Source of the DNA: an uncultured Verrucomicrobiota bacterium
Lineage (GTDB): Bacteria; Verrucomicrobiota; Verrucomicrobiae; Verrucomicrobiales; DEV007
NCBI GenBank assembly: GCA_902591645.1
Contig: CACJBM010000032.1
Span: 1 to 23,100 of the forward strand
Reading direction: 5' to 3'
DNA length: 23,100 nt
The notes below the pieces were generated by a model. It ran no database searches, was not told the origin of the DNA, and was given only the letters and a program-made list of their open reading frames with translations. Both the position numbers and the translations under genes were made by a program. This document shows, one piece after another, positions 7,412-16,201 of the stretch; the stretch's first letter is position 1, and each line of letters starts with the position of its first letter.

Positions 7412-8449
7412 ATGCCAAGCATAGAGGACGTAAGTTCCGTGGATTCTAGTTTAGCTAAGGGCTATGGAAAGAATTTCATTGCTCTGTTGATACCGGTCAG
7501 TGGGTTAATTTTTGTATTTCTGTTATTGCTGCTGCTGATAATTATCTATGTCCCGGATAATGTAGACAATTTTTTATCGATTCAGAATTTAAAGACGATC
7601 CTTAAGCAAACTGTCATCGTTGGTATAGGCGCTTTGGCGATGACAATGATTATAGTCAGCGGAGGAATTGATCTTAGTGCTGGGTCTGTTGTTGCCCTAA
7701 CCGCGGTCTCATGTGCTCACGCAGTGAATTGGTGTAATGGAAATGTTTTTATAGGAGGCTTCATCCCTTTGCCTGTGGTCTTTGCAATTATGGTGGGTGC
7801 GGGAGTGGGATTTTTAAACGGAGCGATATCGGCTCGCCTTGGCATCGCTCCATTTATCGTGACACTGGGAATGATGTTGGTCGCAAGGGGCCTTGCAGAA
7901 GGGTTCGCTGATGAGACAGTTGTCAGGTCGCCTGATAATTTTCTAAAAACGCTAATGATGAGGGAGCCTGATCCTAAATGGCTGATCTTTGCTTATGGAG
8001 TTTGGATTAATATTTTCCTTTTCTTGCTGATGGTTATTTTAATGCGGTTCTCGGTTTTTGGCCGACGCATCTATGCCCTTGGAGCCAATGAGGAAGCGGC
8101 AAGGTACTCGGGGATTAATGTGATACGAAACCGCATTCTTATTTTTACATTTGGAGGGGCAATGTTTGGTTTGGCTGGAGTGATGTCTTATGCGGAAATA
8201 GGTGACGGTGATCCAACGACTGCAGTTGCTCTTGAGCTAGACATTATCGCGGCAGTTGTCATTGGAGGAGCTTCACTTGCCGGTGGCCGTGGAACAGTTT
8301 TTGGCTCTATGATTGGAGCTATTATAATTACGGTGCTCTACAATGGATGTGTGATGCTAAGAGTAGATGATTGGGTGCAGAAGGTGCTCATAGGAGGGAT
8401 TATTGTTGCGGCAGTATGGGTGGATGGGGTTCGAGTAAAGCGTAAATGA
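7412..8449 (+). CDS. Sugar ABC transporter permease, RbsC-like
   Basis: A 345-residue inner-membrane permease of the BPD_transp_2 family (RbsC, XylH, AraH type). It has about eight to ten hydrophobic helices. Family motifs include GGIDLSAGSVVALTAV (near residue 80), the cytoplasmic GANEEAARYSGINV loop that contacts the ATPase, and GGASLAGGRGTVFGSMIGA near the C-terminus. It follows the binding-protein gene by 6 bases with an A-rich leader (AAGAAAAA) and no strong Shine-Dalgarno sequence. The operon ends here: no RbsA-type ATPase lies before or after, and the next gene converges from the other strand after only 3 bases. The transporter must borrow an ATPase encoded elsewhere, or use one outside this window. 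Confidence 0.92.
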   Translation: MPSIEDVSSVDSSLAKGYGKNFIALLIPVSGLIFVFLLLLLLIIIYVPDNVDNFLSIQNLKTILKQTVIVGIGALAMTMIIVSGGIDLSAGSVVALTAVSCAHAVNWCNGNVFIGGFIPLPVVFAIMVGAGVGFLNGAISARLGIAPFIVTLGMMLVARGLAEGFADETVVRSPDNFLKTLMMREPDPKWLIFAYGVWINIFLFLLMVILMRFSVFGRRIYALGANEEAARYSGINVIRNRILIFTFGGAMFGLAGVMSYAEIGDGDPTTAVALELDIIAAVVIGGASLAGGRGTVFGSMIGAIIITVLYNGCVMLRVDDWVQKVLIGGIIVAAVWVDGVRVKRK

Positions 8450-8452
8450 ATA

Positions 8453-9943
8453 TTATTCGTATCTCCATTTAATGATCCACGGATCATTAGTTTGCTTCTG
8501 CATTTCTTTTAGTTTTCCTTTGTAAGTTTGTAGTAATTCATAGTGCTTTGCTTCCGCTGCCAAATTTTTGGACTCATTTGGATCCTTGCGCATGTCAAAA
8601 AGTTCAAATTCTGGTCTTTTTATATATTCTTGTACTGTCCTTTTTCCATACTTTGTTGTTGGTCCCTGTTTGAATTGTGCTTGCCATGTTGGAGCAGCCC
8701 AGAGATCGCTTGCAAATGGAAATGGAAGCGGGTGTGCGATGTTCCAGATGAGTTTGTAATTGCGATCACGAATGACCCTCATTGGGTAATACATCTGGAT
8801 TTCATGAAATGTATGAGAAGCCCCAATTTGATCCCATCCTGTAGTTTCTTTTTTATTTAATAAGGGGATCCAGGAACGGCCATGGAATTTAACTATTTTT
8901 TTTCCTCTATTTTCTTCTGGTGCCCGTTTTTCTGAGCTCTCAAAGTTAATGAGTTTCTTTAGAGGGCCTCTTGTTTTCGAGTCGTAAGCATTGGCAAAGT
9001 TCAGTATTGAAGGAGTAATATCAATATGACTTATGAGTGCATCATTAATTAGCCCACGTTCTTTGATGTAAGGATTTCTAACGACGAAGGGCACTCTCAA
9101 GCCAGGCTCATAAACTGTGGTCTTTCCTCCGGGCATTGCGATACCATGATCAGAAGTGAAAATCACTAAGGTCTTATCATATTTACCTGCTTCCTTTAGG
9201 AGATGAATGAGCTGACCGAGTCCTTGATCGATTCTGGAGCAAGACTGATAGTACTGTGCAAGTTCGGCTCTGCATGTTGGGGTGCCAGGTAAGAAATCAG
9301 GCACTTCAACTTCTTCAGGTTTGTAGAACACTTCATCGACACCTTGATGAGACCCTTTGTTAGGTCTATTTCCAAAGAGGTCTGGCTTGTGAGGCGATCC
9401 TTTATCTGTTCCTCCCCCCCTGTGCGGATCCGAAGTTGCAAAATACAAGAAGAAGGGGCGTTCATCTTTTGAGCTAATAAAATCTTTACATTGGTTTGCC
9501 ATTTGAACGGCATTCCTTGAGTTCCCTTTCAATTTTGTTTCGAAGTGATAAACAGGTTCTGGAGCCACATGAAATTTTCCAATGCGAGCGGTACGGTAAC
9601 CGTTCCTGTTTAGAAGGACCGGGAGAGACTGAATGTTTTGGAAGGATGAGAACTTATGGTAATTGTGTTGGTGTCCGAATTGCCCATTCAGATGATTATG
9701 AAGCCCTGTCAAAATGACAGATCTGGATGCTGAACAACTTGCAGTTGTCGCAAAGGCATGTTTAAAGAGGGTCCCATCCGAAGCTAGTTTGTCTAGGTTC
9801 GGCATTTTTATTTTTTTGTTTCCATAGCAACCCGCATCAGGACTTTGATCGTCAGTAACAAAAAGAACGATATTTCTTTCTTCAGGGAAAATGTAAGATG
9901 TCTGAAGAATGATTAAGGAAGATATATATAGTAGGAGCTTCAT
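8453..9943 (-). CDS. Secreted sulfatase, heparan N-sulfatase (SGSH)-like
   Basis: A type I formylglycine sulfatase of 496 residues with a signal peptide (about 1-20, MKLLLYISSLIILQTSYIFP). Metal ligands TDDQ lie at 30-33. The modified cysteine is Cys70 in CSASR (70-74), a C-x-A-x-R variant of the usual C-x-P-x-R. IGKFHV (121-126), SDPHRG (171-176) and TSDHG (263-267) complete the active site. Several stretches resemble mammalian N-sulfoglucosamine sulfohydrolase as I recall it: TGLHNHLNGQFG, FHEIQMYYPMRVIRDRNYKL, and the C-terminal DPNESKNLA...TNDPW. The inferred substrate is a glycan with N-sulfated or otherwise sulfated amino sugar, but this is homology only. It is divergent from the DUF1553 gene across a 173-base gap. 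An anaerobic or FGE-type maturase is not encoded here. Confidence 0.88.
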   Translation of the reverse strand: MKLLLYISSLIILQTSYIFPEERNIVLFVTDDQSPDAGCYGNKKIKMPNLDKLASDGTLFKHAFATTASCSASRSVILTGLHNHLNGQFGHQHNYHKFSSFQNIQSLPVLLNRNGYRTARIGKFHVAPEPVYHFETKLKGNSRNAVQMANQCKDFISSKDERPFFLYFATSDPHRGGGTDKGSPHKPDLFGNRPNKGSHQGVDEVFYKPEEVEVPDFLPGTPTCRAELAQYYQSCSRIDQGLGQLIHLLKEAGKYDKTLVIFTSDHGIAMPGGKTTVYEPGLRVPFVVRNPYIKERGLINDALISHIDITPSILNFANAYDSKTRGPLKKLINFESSEKRAPEENRGKKIVKFHGRSWIPLLNKKETTGWDQIGASHTFHEIQMYYPMRVIRDRNYKLIWNIAHPLPFPFASDLWAAPTWQAQFKQGPTTKYGKRTVQEYIKRPEFELFDMRKDPNESKNLAAEAKHYELLQTYKGKLKEMQKQTNDPWIIKWRYE

Positions 9944-10116
9944 TACGTTAATTATTTACGATAGATCATGGCACTGTGTCGACTGATTCTCTATTATACT
10001 TTCAGGCTAGGATAAGTTTGTGTTTTTCTTAGGTCATATATGTAAGAATAGCCTCCCCATTATATCTAAATTGTCTGGTTTCGTTTCTGTATTTGAGTTA
10101 GTGTTCTTCCTGATTT

Positions 10117-13077
10117 GTGAATTTTATTGTTTTATTTTTAATTGCATTTTCAGCCTTCGCTGCAGTTCTGGATGCTGAGGTGACTTATAATTTTGATGTG
10201 AAACCAATCCTTTCGGATCGTTGTTATCATTGTCATGGTCCAGACAAAGGTAAACGTAAGGGTGATCTTAGACTTGATACACAAGAGGGAATTAATCAGG
10301 CAATAGAAAGTGGAGAACTCATTGCAAGGATTACCTCTACGGATCCGGAAGAGAAAATGCCTCCTCCCAAATCCAAACTTTCCGTCACAGGGGACGAGAT
10401 TTCCATATTGAGAGATTGGATTGAAGGCGGAGGCAAAGTACAAGGTCACTGGTCTTTTATTCCTATAAAAATTAGTAAAAAATCAAAATCTAAAGACAAT
10501 GCTCATCCTATAGATGCTTTCATATCAGATAAATTAAAGAGTCTAGATTGGGATTTTCTTCCAGAGGCGTCTAAGGAGAAATTAATTCGGAGAGTTGCAT
10601 TTGATTTGACCGGTTTGCCGCCAAGACCCGAAGAAGTTAAAGAGTATATTGAGGATGATTCTCCTGCCGCTTATTCTCAAATGGTAGATCGTTTTTTGGC
10701 TAAAACCGCTTACGGAGAAAGGATGGCTTCGCATTGGCTAGATGTTGCTAGATATTCCGACACTTATGGATACCAGGTCGATCGAGATCGCTTTGTGTGG
10801 CCGTGGCGCGATTGGGTGATATCAGCTTTTAATGATAATAAGCCATATAGTGAATTTATAACGGAACAAATAGCAGGTGACATGCTGCCGGATGCAACTG
10901 AGCAGCAAATTCAGGCCACGACCTTTTCCCGGCTGCATCCTCAGAAAGTAGAAGGGGGAAGTACTGAAGAAGAGTTTCGTGTAGAGTATGTGGCTGATCG
11001 TTTACATACATTTGGAACAGCTTTTTTGGGGCTAACGCTTGAATGTGCACGCTGCCATGATCACAAATATGATCCTGTTTCGCAGAAAGAATATTACCAA
11101 TTGTTTTCGTACTTTCAGAACATATCTGAATCTGGTCTTTACTCATATTTTACCTCTGCTGTTCCGACTCCTACGATGAGGATCATGGATGATCAGAAGA
11201 AGGCTAATCTTAAGGAACTTAAGCAAAAAGTGATAGTTGCTGAAAATACGGTAATTCCAGATGTGAAAGAACGTTTTCAAGAATGGTTGAAAACGGACCC
11301 GAAATCCGAGGTCAAGGGGCAGGTATTTCATCAGAATTTTGAAGGAAATCTTGGGCGTAATTCCAGTGTCCCTGGCAAAATTGGTAAGGCAATTAAGCTT
11401 ACAGGTGACGATGCGTTTGGAACTAAAGTTGGTAATTTTAGAAGATATCAGCCTTTCAGTATTTCATTATGGATGAAGACCCCGGATGTAAAAGAAAGGG
11501 CAGTGGTTTTTCATCGATCCAGAGCCTGGACCGATTCAGGAAGTAGGGGCTACCAATTGTTGATAGAGGAGGGAAAATTGAGTTGGTCGCTCATTCATTT
11601 TTGGCCTGGCAATGCATTGCGCATAAAAACAAAACAGCAGGTAGCTGCTGGGGAATGGGTTCATGTGACTGTCAGTAATGACGGATCAAGTTCATCGTCA
11701 GGGTTAAAAATATATCTCAATGGTGCTGAAGCTGAATGTGATGTTATTCGTGATTATCTATACAAGGGAATTACTGGTGGTGGTGGAGACAATATTTCCA
11801 TTGGTGAGCGTTTTCGTGACCGCGGATTCAAGAATGGATTGGTTGATGAGTTTAAAGTTTTTAATAGAGAGCTTACTCGGGTCGAGATAATGAGTCAGGT
11901 AACTGGAGATCAATTTGACCCGGACCTGGAATTTTATACTTCGGCGATAGATATGAAATCTCTTGAACAAAAGAAACGTTTGGAAAAGGCTCGTGCTGAT
12001 CTGGCAAATTTTCAGGAAGGATTGCAGGAGATTATGGTAATGCGTGAGTTGGGCAAACCTAAACCATCTTATATACTGGAGCGTGGAGCTTACGATAAGC
12101 GTGGGAAGGAAGTATTTGCTGGCACTCCCTCTTTTTTGCCTGGGGATGGAGGTTCTAACCGCTTGGAACTCACTGAATGGTTAATTTCTCCAGAAAATCC
12201 TCTCACTTCGAGAGTCGCAGTGAATCGGTTTTGGCAAATGTGTTTCGGAGAAGGTTTAGTGAGGACACCTGAAGATTTTGGTAGCCAAGGACAGATCCCT
12301 ACTCATCCAGAACTATTGGATTGGCTGTCTAATTATTTTATTGATTCTGGTTGGGATGTTAAGAAGTTATTAAGTCTTATTTTAACTTCTTCTGCTTATA
12401 AGCAAGGTTCAGACGTGCCTAGGGAAAGATTAGTTCAGGATCCTGAGAACCGGTTCATTAGCCGAATCTCACGTACAAGACTTTCTGCAGAGATGATACG
12501 AGACCAATCATTGGCAGTTTCAGGGCTATTGTCTGCAAAGCTTGGAGGGCCTCCTGTTAAACCGTACGAGGTGTCAGAATCATTCAAACCTATGGGAAGA
12601 GATAAGGGCGAAGGCTTGTATCGGAGGAGTATATATACTTTCTGGAAGAGGACAGGGCCAGCTCCAGTCATGATGGCTTTAGATGCATCTAAAAGAGACG
12701 TTTGCAGAGTTAAAAGAGAAAGAACTTCGACTCCTTTGCAGGCCTTAGTGATGTTGAATGACCCACAAATTAATGAGGCTTCGAGGGTATTTGGTGAAAA
12801 AATATATCAAAAGAACGAGGGTCAGATTGGCCCGACTATAATCGAAATGTTTACTAACCTAACGAGTCGTAGTCCATCACAGAAAGAGCTCAAATTAATG
12901 GAATCACTTTATAATGAACAGAGAGATGGATTCTTAAAGGATCCAGAATCTGCAAAAAAATATCTTGCTGTAGGTGATTCGCCTCATGATAAGACAATAC
13001 CTGAAGAAAATGCAGCAGCGTTGGGTGTTTTGGGTTCTGCTTTATTTAATTTTTGGGAAAGCGTGGCTAAATATTAA
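10117..13077 (+). CDS. PSC1-DUF1549-LamG-DUF1553 surface protein
   Basis: A 986-residue secreted multidomain protein typical of Planctomycetes and Verrucomicrobia. A signal peptide (about 1-20) is followed by a PSC1 cytochrome-like domain with a haem-c type motif CYHCH (36-40) and DKGKRKGDLRLD. DUF1549 (PSCyt2) spans about 130-335, with LTGLPPRPEEV and CARCHDHKYDP (310-320). A LamG/concanavalin-like lectin fold spans about 403-594 (FSISLWMK, GEWVHVTV, LVDEFKVFNREL). DUF1553 (PSD1) spans about 685-900 (NPLTSRVAVNRFWQMCFG, SRTRLSAEMIRDQ, STPLQALVMLND). These proteins are associated with polysaccharide breakdown, but the biochemical role is unproven. Its usual DUF1501 partner is the gene at 13932. 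The start is GTG 10117; an in-frame stop lies just upstream at 10111-10113 and no ATG gives a better signal peptide. Confidence 0.93.
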   Translation: MNFIVLFLIAFSAFAAVLDAEVTYNFDVKPILSDRCYHCHGPDKGKRKGDLRLDTQEGINQAIESGELIARITSTDPEEKMPPPKSKLSVTGDEISILRDWIEGGGKVQGHWSFIPIKISKKSKSKDNAHPIDAFISDKLKSLDWDFLPEASKEKLIRRVAFDLTGLPPRPEEVKEYIEDDSPAAYSQMVDRFLAKTAYGERMASHWLDVARYSDTYGYQVDRDRFVWPWRDWVISAFNDNKPYSEFITEQIAGDMLPDATEQQIQATTFSRLHPQKVEGGSTEEEFRVEYVADRLHTFGTAFLGLTLECARCHDHKYDPVSQKEYYQLFSYFQNISESGLYSYFTSAVPTPTMRIMDDQKKANLKELKQKVIVAENTVIPDVKERFQEWLKTDPKSEVKGQVFHQNFEGNLGRNSSVPGKIGKAIKLTGDDAFGTKVGNFRRYQPFSISLWMKTPDVKERAVVFHRSRAWTDSGSRGYQLLIEEGKLSWSLIHFWPGNALRIKTKQQVAAGEWVHVTVSNDGSSSSSGLKIYLNGAEAECDVIRDYLYKGITGGGGDNISIGERFRDRGFKNGLVDEFKVFNRELTRVEIMSQVTGDQFDPDLEFYTSAIDMKSLEQKKRLEKARADLANFQEGLQEIMVMRELGKPKPSYILERGAYDKRGKEVFAGTPSFLPGDGGSNRLELTEWLISPENPLTSRVAVNRFWQMCFGEGLVRTPEDFGSQGQIPTHPELLDWLSNYFIDSGWDVKKLLSLILTSSAYKQGSDVPRERLVQDPENRFISRISRTRLSAEMIRDQSLAVSGLLSAKLGGPPVKPYEVSESFKPMGRDKGEGLYRRSIYTFWKRTGPAPVMMALDASKRDVCRVKRERTSTPLQALVMLNDPQINEASRVFGEKIYQKNEGQIGPTIIEMFTNLTSRSPSQKELKLMESLYNEQRDGFLKDPESAKKYLAVGDSPHDKTIPEENAAALGVLGSALFNFWESVAKY

Positions 13078-13847
13078 AGCTTGCCGACAGCCCAGACCAG
13101 ACCTCTTGCTAGCAGATTAATAAAGACTTGATCTTTGAATGTTTCATCAGAGTGGCCATAAGTTGTACCAAATACACGAGCTTTACCAAATTCATTGGTC
13201 CATATTACGGCGTGTTTTTTACCGGTCCTTTCGCTGACTGAAAATGCAAGGGGTTTACTGTTCGGCCATAGCTTTTCAATGACATAAAGCTCGTCTTTAG
13301 GTGTGACCCACTTTTCAGGAAATCCATTCATAATTGGATGGTTTTTAGCAAAAGGGATGACAGGATATTGAGCTTTATGTTCGTGGCGTTTGCTTGTTAC
13401 TCCTAGGAATTTTCTCCAGTCATCAATCTTTGCTGAACGGTAAGTATGCATTGCACAATGGATCACAAGGGCTGGTTTTCCTGATTCATGTGCCTTTGTG
13501 ATTTTGCGGATATAGTCTGCATCGACTGTGTCAGCAAAACATTCATTATGGATAATAACATCATAGGGATCTGCCCATTTAGGATCGTCATATAAGGAGA
13601 TTTGTGCTCGGGTTCCTTTGCCTCCTTCATTTATCACAGTAAATTCAACATTCACTTGTTTTTCAATGCCTGAGGTGAGTGCAGTGGCTTGAAAAGGATA
13701 ATTGTGACAGCATCCACCTGTAATCAGGAGTGCCTGGATTTTTTTTCCTGAATATAGTTTCTTTTTATCGATTTTATTTTCTGTTTCGGCAGATGATATA
13801 AAAGGTATTGCCGTTAAAGCGACGTATAGAGCTATTTTATGGATCAT
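13074..13847 (-). CDS. ThuA-like domain secreted protein
   Basis: A 257-residue protein with a signal peptide (about 1-20, ending FISSA) and a ThuA-like, class I glutamine amidotransferase-like flavodoxin fold. Visible landmarks are ALLITGGCCHNYPFQ (39-53), YDVIIHNECFADTV, GKPALVIHCAMHTYR, a KNHPIMNGFP region, and the C-terminal HAVIWTNEFGKARVFGTTYGHSDETF. ThuA proteins are tied to trehalose or other sugar use; in the PVC phyla secreted versions are frequent beside sulfatases and glycoside enzymes. The enzymatic activity is unknown. It is antisense-oriented between the DUF1553 and DUF1501 genes. Its stop codon overlaps the DUF1553 stop in a shared TTAA, and its 5' end faces the DUF1501 gene across 84 bases, so the two may share a divergent promoter region. 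Confidence 0.9.
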   Translation of the reverse strand: MIHKIALYVALTAIPFISSAETENKIDKKKLYSGKKIQALLITGGCCHNYPFQATALTSGIEKQVNVEFTVINEGGKGTRAQISLYDDPKWADPYDVIIHNECFADTVDADYIRKITKAHESGKPALVIHCAMHTYRSAKIDDWRKFLGVTSKRHEHKAQYPVIPFAKNHPIMNGFPEKWVTPKDELYVIEKLWPNSKPLAFSVSERTGKKHAVIWTNEFGKARVFGTTYGHSDETFKDQVFINLLARGLVWAVGKL

Positions 13848-13931
13848 GTATTAATGATATCACTATTATATATGATTGAGAAAGTTAAACTTTGATTGAA
13901 ATCATTTCTGTTTTTTAGATAGTATTTAAAT

Positions 13932-15374
13932 ATGAAGCGTCATTTATGTGTTGGTGAAGAATCTACTTTTGGCATGAGCCGCAGGGGAGTTCTGAATCGG
14001 TTTGGAATGGGGCTTGGTGGCATTGCGATGTCAGAAATGATTTCTAATGGCGATGCTTCCGCTGCTGGGGCCGAGCAAAAGACTCATTTGCCAGCGAAGG
14101 CAAAAAGGGTCATCTACCTTTTTCAGAGCGGAGGGCCTTCCCAAATGGATCTCTATGATCATAAGCCTATATTAAAAGAGCGACATGGTGAACAGTTGCC
14201 CGAAGAAGTTAGGAAAGGGCAAAGGTTAACCGGCATGTCAGGGAATCAGTCTTCTTTCCCTCTCGCTGGGTCTCCTTTTAAATTTTCGCAGCACGGTGCG
14301 AGCGGTCAATGGATGAGCGAAATTTTGCCTCATACGGCCAAGGTTGCTGATGAGTTGTGTGTAGTGAAATCAATGCATACCGAAGCAATTAATCATGGGC
14401 CAGGAGTGACCATGCTTCAGACCGGATCCCAATTTCCTGGTCGACCCAGCATAGGTGCATGGTTAAGTTACGGATTGGGATCAGCCAATGACGACCTGCC
14501 AACGTTTGTTGTTATGGTGACGAAAAATAAGGGAGGACAACCCTTAGTTTCGCGTCTCTGGGGGAGCGGTTTTTTGCCTTCTGAGTTTCAGGGAGTGAGG
14601 TTGCGCTCTGGAAAAGATCCAGTTCTATATTTGAATAATCCAAATGGAATTACGAGAATTGGAAGAAGAAAGATGCTCGACAAGCTTGTTGATTTACATC
14701 GGTTACAAGTTGAAAAAGATTCTGATCCATTAATTGAAGGTCGTATAGCTGAGTATGAACTTGCTTATAGGATGCAGTCTTCGGTTCCTGAGGTGACAGA
14801 TATAAGTGATGAGCCTAAACATATTCTGGACCTTTATGGGAAAGATGTAACCAATCCTGGATCTTTTGCTGCGAACTGCTTACAGGCTCGTAGATTGGCT
14901 GAACGTGGTGTCCGGTATATTCAATTATATCACCCTGGATGGGATCAACATGGTGGACTCGCAGGAGGGATCAAAGGCCAGTGCTCTGAAACTGATCAAG
15001 CTTCGGCAGCGTTAGTCACTGATTTGAAGCAGAGAGGACTACTTGATGATACTCTTGTCATATGGGGAGGGGAGTTCGGTCGCACTAATTATTGCCAAGG
15101 CAAATTGAACGGCAACAATTTTGGGAGAGATCATCACCCCCGTTGTTTTTCATTATGGATGGCAGGTGGAGGAGTGAAGGCTGGAACAGCGTATGGAAGC
15201 ACAGATCCTTTAGGATATAATGTCCAGAAAGATCCAGTTCATGTCCATGATTTTCATGCGACAATGCTCCATCTACTAGGGATTGACCATGAAAGATTGA
15301 CTTTCAAGTATCAGGGCCGCCGCTTTAGATTAACCGATGTGCATGGTCGTGTCGTGAAGGGGATTCTTGCTTAA
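13932..15374 (+). CDS. DUF1501 family protein with Tat-type leader
   Basis: A 480-residue DUF1501 protein, an alkaline-phosphatase/sulfatase-like fold family that normally pairs with a DUF1549/DUF1553 protein in Planctomycetes and Verrucomicrobia. A twin-arginine leader is visible: MSRRGVLNRFGMGLGGIAM (15-33), suggesting folded export to the periplasm. Family landmarks are FQSGGPSQMDLYDHKP, EAINHGPGVTMLQTGSQFPGR, GVRYIQLYHPGWDQHGG, LVIWGGEFGRT and GRDHHPRCFSLWMAGGGVKAG. The His/Asp-rich motifs are consistent with a metal site. The partner at 10117 is on the same strand but separated by the antisense ThuA gene. ATG 13932 gives MKRHLCVG before the Tat motif, as is usual for the family. The molecular reaction is not established. 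Confidence 0.93.
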   Translation: MKRHLCVGEESTFGMSRRGVLNRFGMGLGGIAMSEMISNGDASAAGAEQKTHLPAKAKRVIYLFQSGGPSQMDLYDHKPILKERHGEQLPEEVRKGQRLTGMSGNQSSFPLAGSPFKFSQHGASGQWMSEILPHTAKVADELCVVKSMHTEAINHGPGVTMLQTGSQFPGRPSIGAWLSYGLGSANDDLPTFVVMVTKNKGGQPLVSRLWGSGFLPSEFQGVRLRSGKDPVLYLNNPNGITRIGRRKMLDKLVDLHRLQVEKDSDPLIEGRIAEYELAYRMQSSVPEVTDISDEPKHILDLYGKDVTNPGSFAANCLQARRLAERGVRYIQLYHPGWDQHGGLAGGIKGQCSETDQASAALVTDLKQRGLLDDTLVIWGGEFGRTNYCQGKLNGNNFGRDHHPRCFSLWMAGGGVKAGTAYGSTDPLGYNVQKDPVHVHDFHATMLHLLGIDHERLTFKYQGRRFRLTDVHGRVVKGILA

Positions 15375-15422
15375 GATTAGGATTAATCTTTATTACAGTT
15401 ATCGGTATAAGAAAAAGTGTGG

Positions 15423-16130
15423 TTACTCCATTCGGGTGGGCTTAATAACTTTCCGCTTTCCAAATATAGAGGAACCAATGCGCACTGAAGTTGATCCTTC
15501 TTCAATCGCAACATGAAAATCGTTACTCATTCCCATTGAGAGACTAGGCAATTTAATGCCGTTTCTTTGCTCTAACTTGTCTCTGAGGTCTCTGAGCGCA
15601 GAAAATTCAGGTCTGACCTTTTCGGGGTCTGGATCAAAGGGAGGAATAATCATTAATCCTTCAATTTCTATCCTATCAAGCTGTAAAAGCGAATCGAATG
15701 ATTGAGATAATTCTTCAGGAGAAAATCCGAACTTTGTGGATTCATTTGAATGATTTACCTGGATATAAATTTTTGGGAAAAGGCCAAGCTCATGAGCAAT
15801 TGTGTTTATTCTCTCGGCGATATCAAATGAATCAACGCTGTGTATTGTTTCTGCTAACGGCAATACCTTCCTCACTTTGTTTTTCTGAAGATGCCCGATG
15901 AAATGCCATCTGATAGAGGACGAGAGGGAAGGGGATTTAACTTCGAGTTCCTGCACCTTATTCTCTCCAAAGATTTTATGGCCACACTCAATGAGCTCAG
16001 ATACAGTTTCTATTGGCCACGTCTTGCTTACAGCAATGAGTTCAATTGCTTCAGGATTTCTTCCTGATTTCTCTGCGGCACATTTTATTTGAGACTTTAT
16101 TAGCTCATATGATTCACTAATTGAAGCCAT
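15423..16130 (-). CDS. yggS: YggS/PLPBP-type pyridoxal phosphate homeostasis protein
   Basis: A cytoplasmic fold-type III PLP-binding protein of 235 residues that buffers pyridoxal phosphate and affects amino acid and keto acid balance; it has no confirmed enzymatic reaction. The PLP lysine is Lys36 in LIAVSKTWP. Other landmarks are FGENKVQE, WHFIGHLQKNKV, IHSVDS, IYIQVNHSNESTKFGF, the region GLMIIPP, LSMGMSNDF and VRIGSSIFGKR, all in the usual order. The ATG at 16130 is preferred over the in-frame TTG one codon upstream. It lies 71 bases after the prc gene on the same strand and may be co-transcribed. It converges with the DUF1501 gene, leaving 48 bases between. Confidence 0.95.
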   Translation of the reverse strand: MASISESYELIKSQIKCAAEKSGRNPEAIELIAVSKTWPIETVSELIECGHKIFGENKVQELEVKSPSLSSSIRWHFIGHLQKNKVRKVLPLAETIHSVDSFDIAERINTIAHELGLFPKIYIQVNHSNESTKFGFSPEELSQSFDSLLQLDRIEIEGLMIIPPFDPDPEKVRPEFSALRDLRDKLEQRNGIKLPSLSMGMSNDFHVAIEEGSTSVRIGSSIFGKRKVIKPTRME

Positions 16131-16201
16131 CAAATTTGGTAATGTCTTACGCTATAATAGGAACCATCTTAAATGCGCAAATCTTTCCAAAGAATTTTGG
16201 T

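Noticed and set aside
11044..11058. CARCH in the DUF1549 domain as a second haem-c site
   Set aside because: This Cys/His motif is a standard part of DUF1549, so haem binding there is not supported by the sequence.
15373..15390. AT-rich hairpin (AAGATTA/TAATCTT) after the DUF1501 stop as an intrinsic terminator
   Set aside because: Only one G-C pair in the stem and no T-run after it, so the support is too weak.
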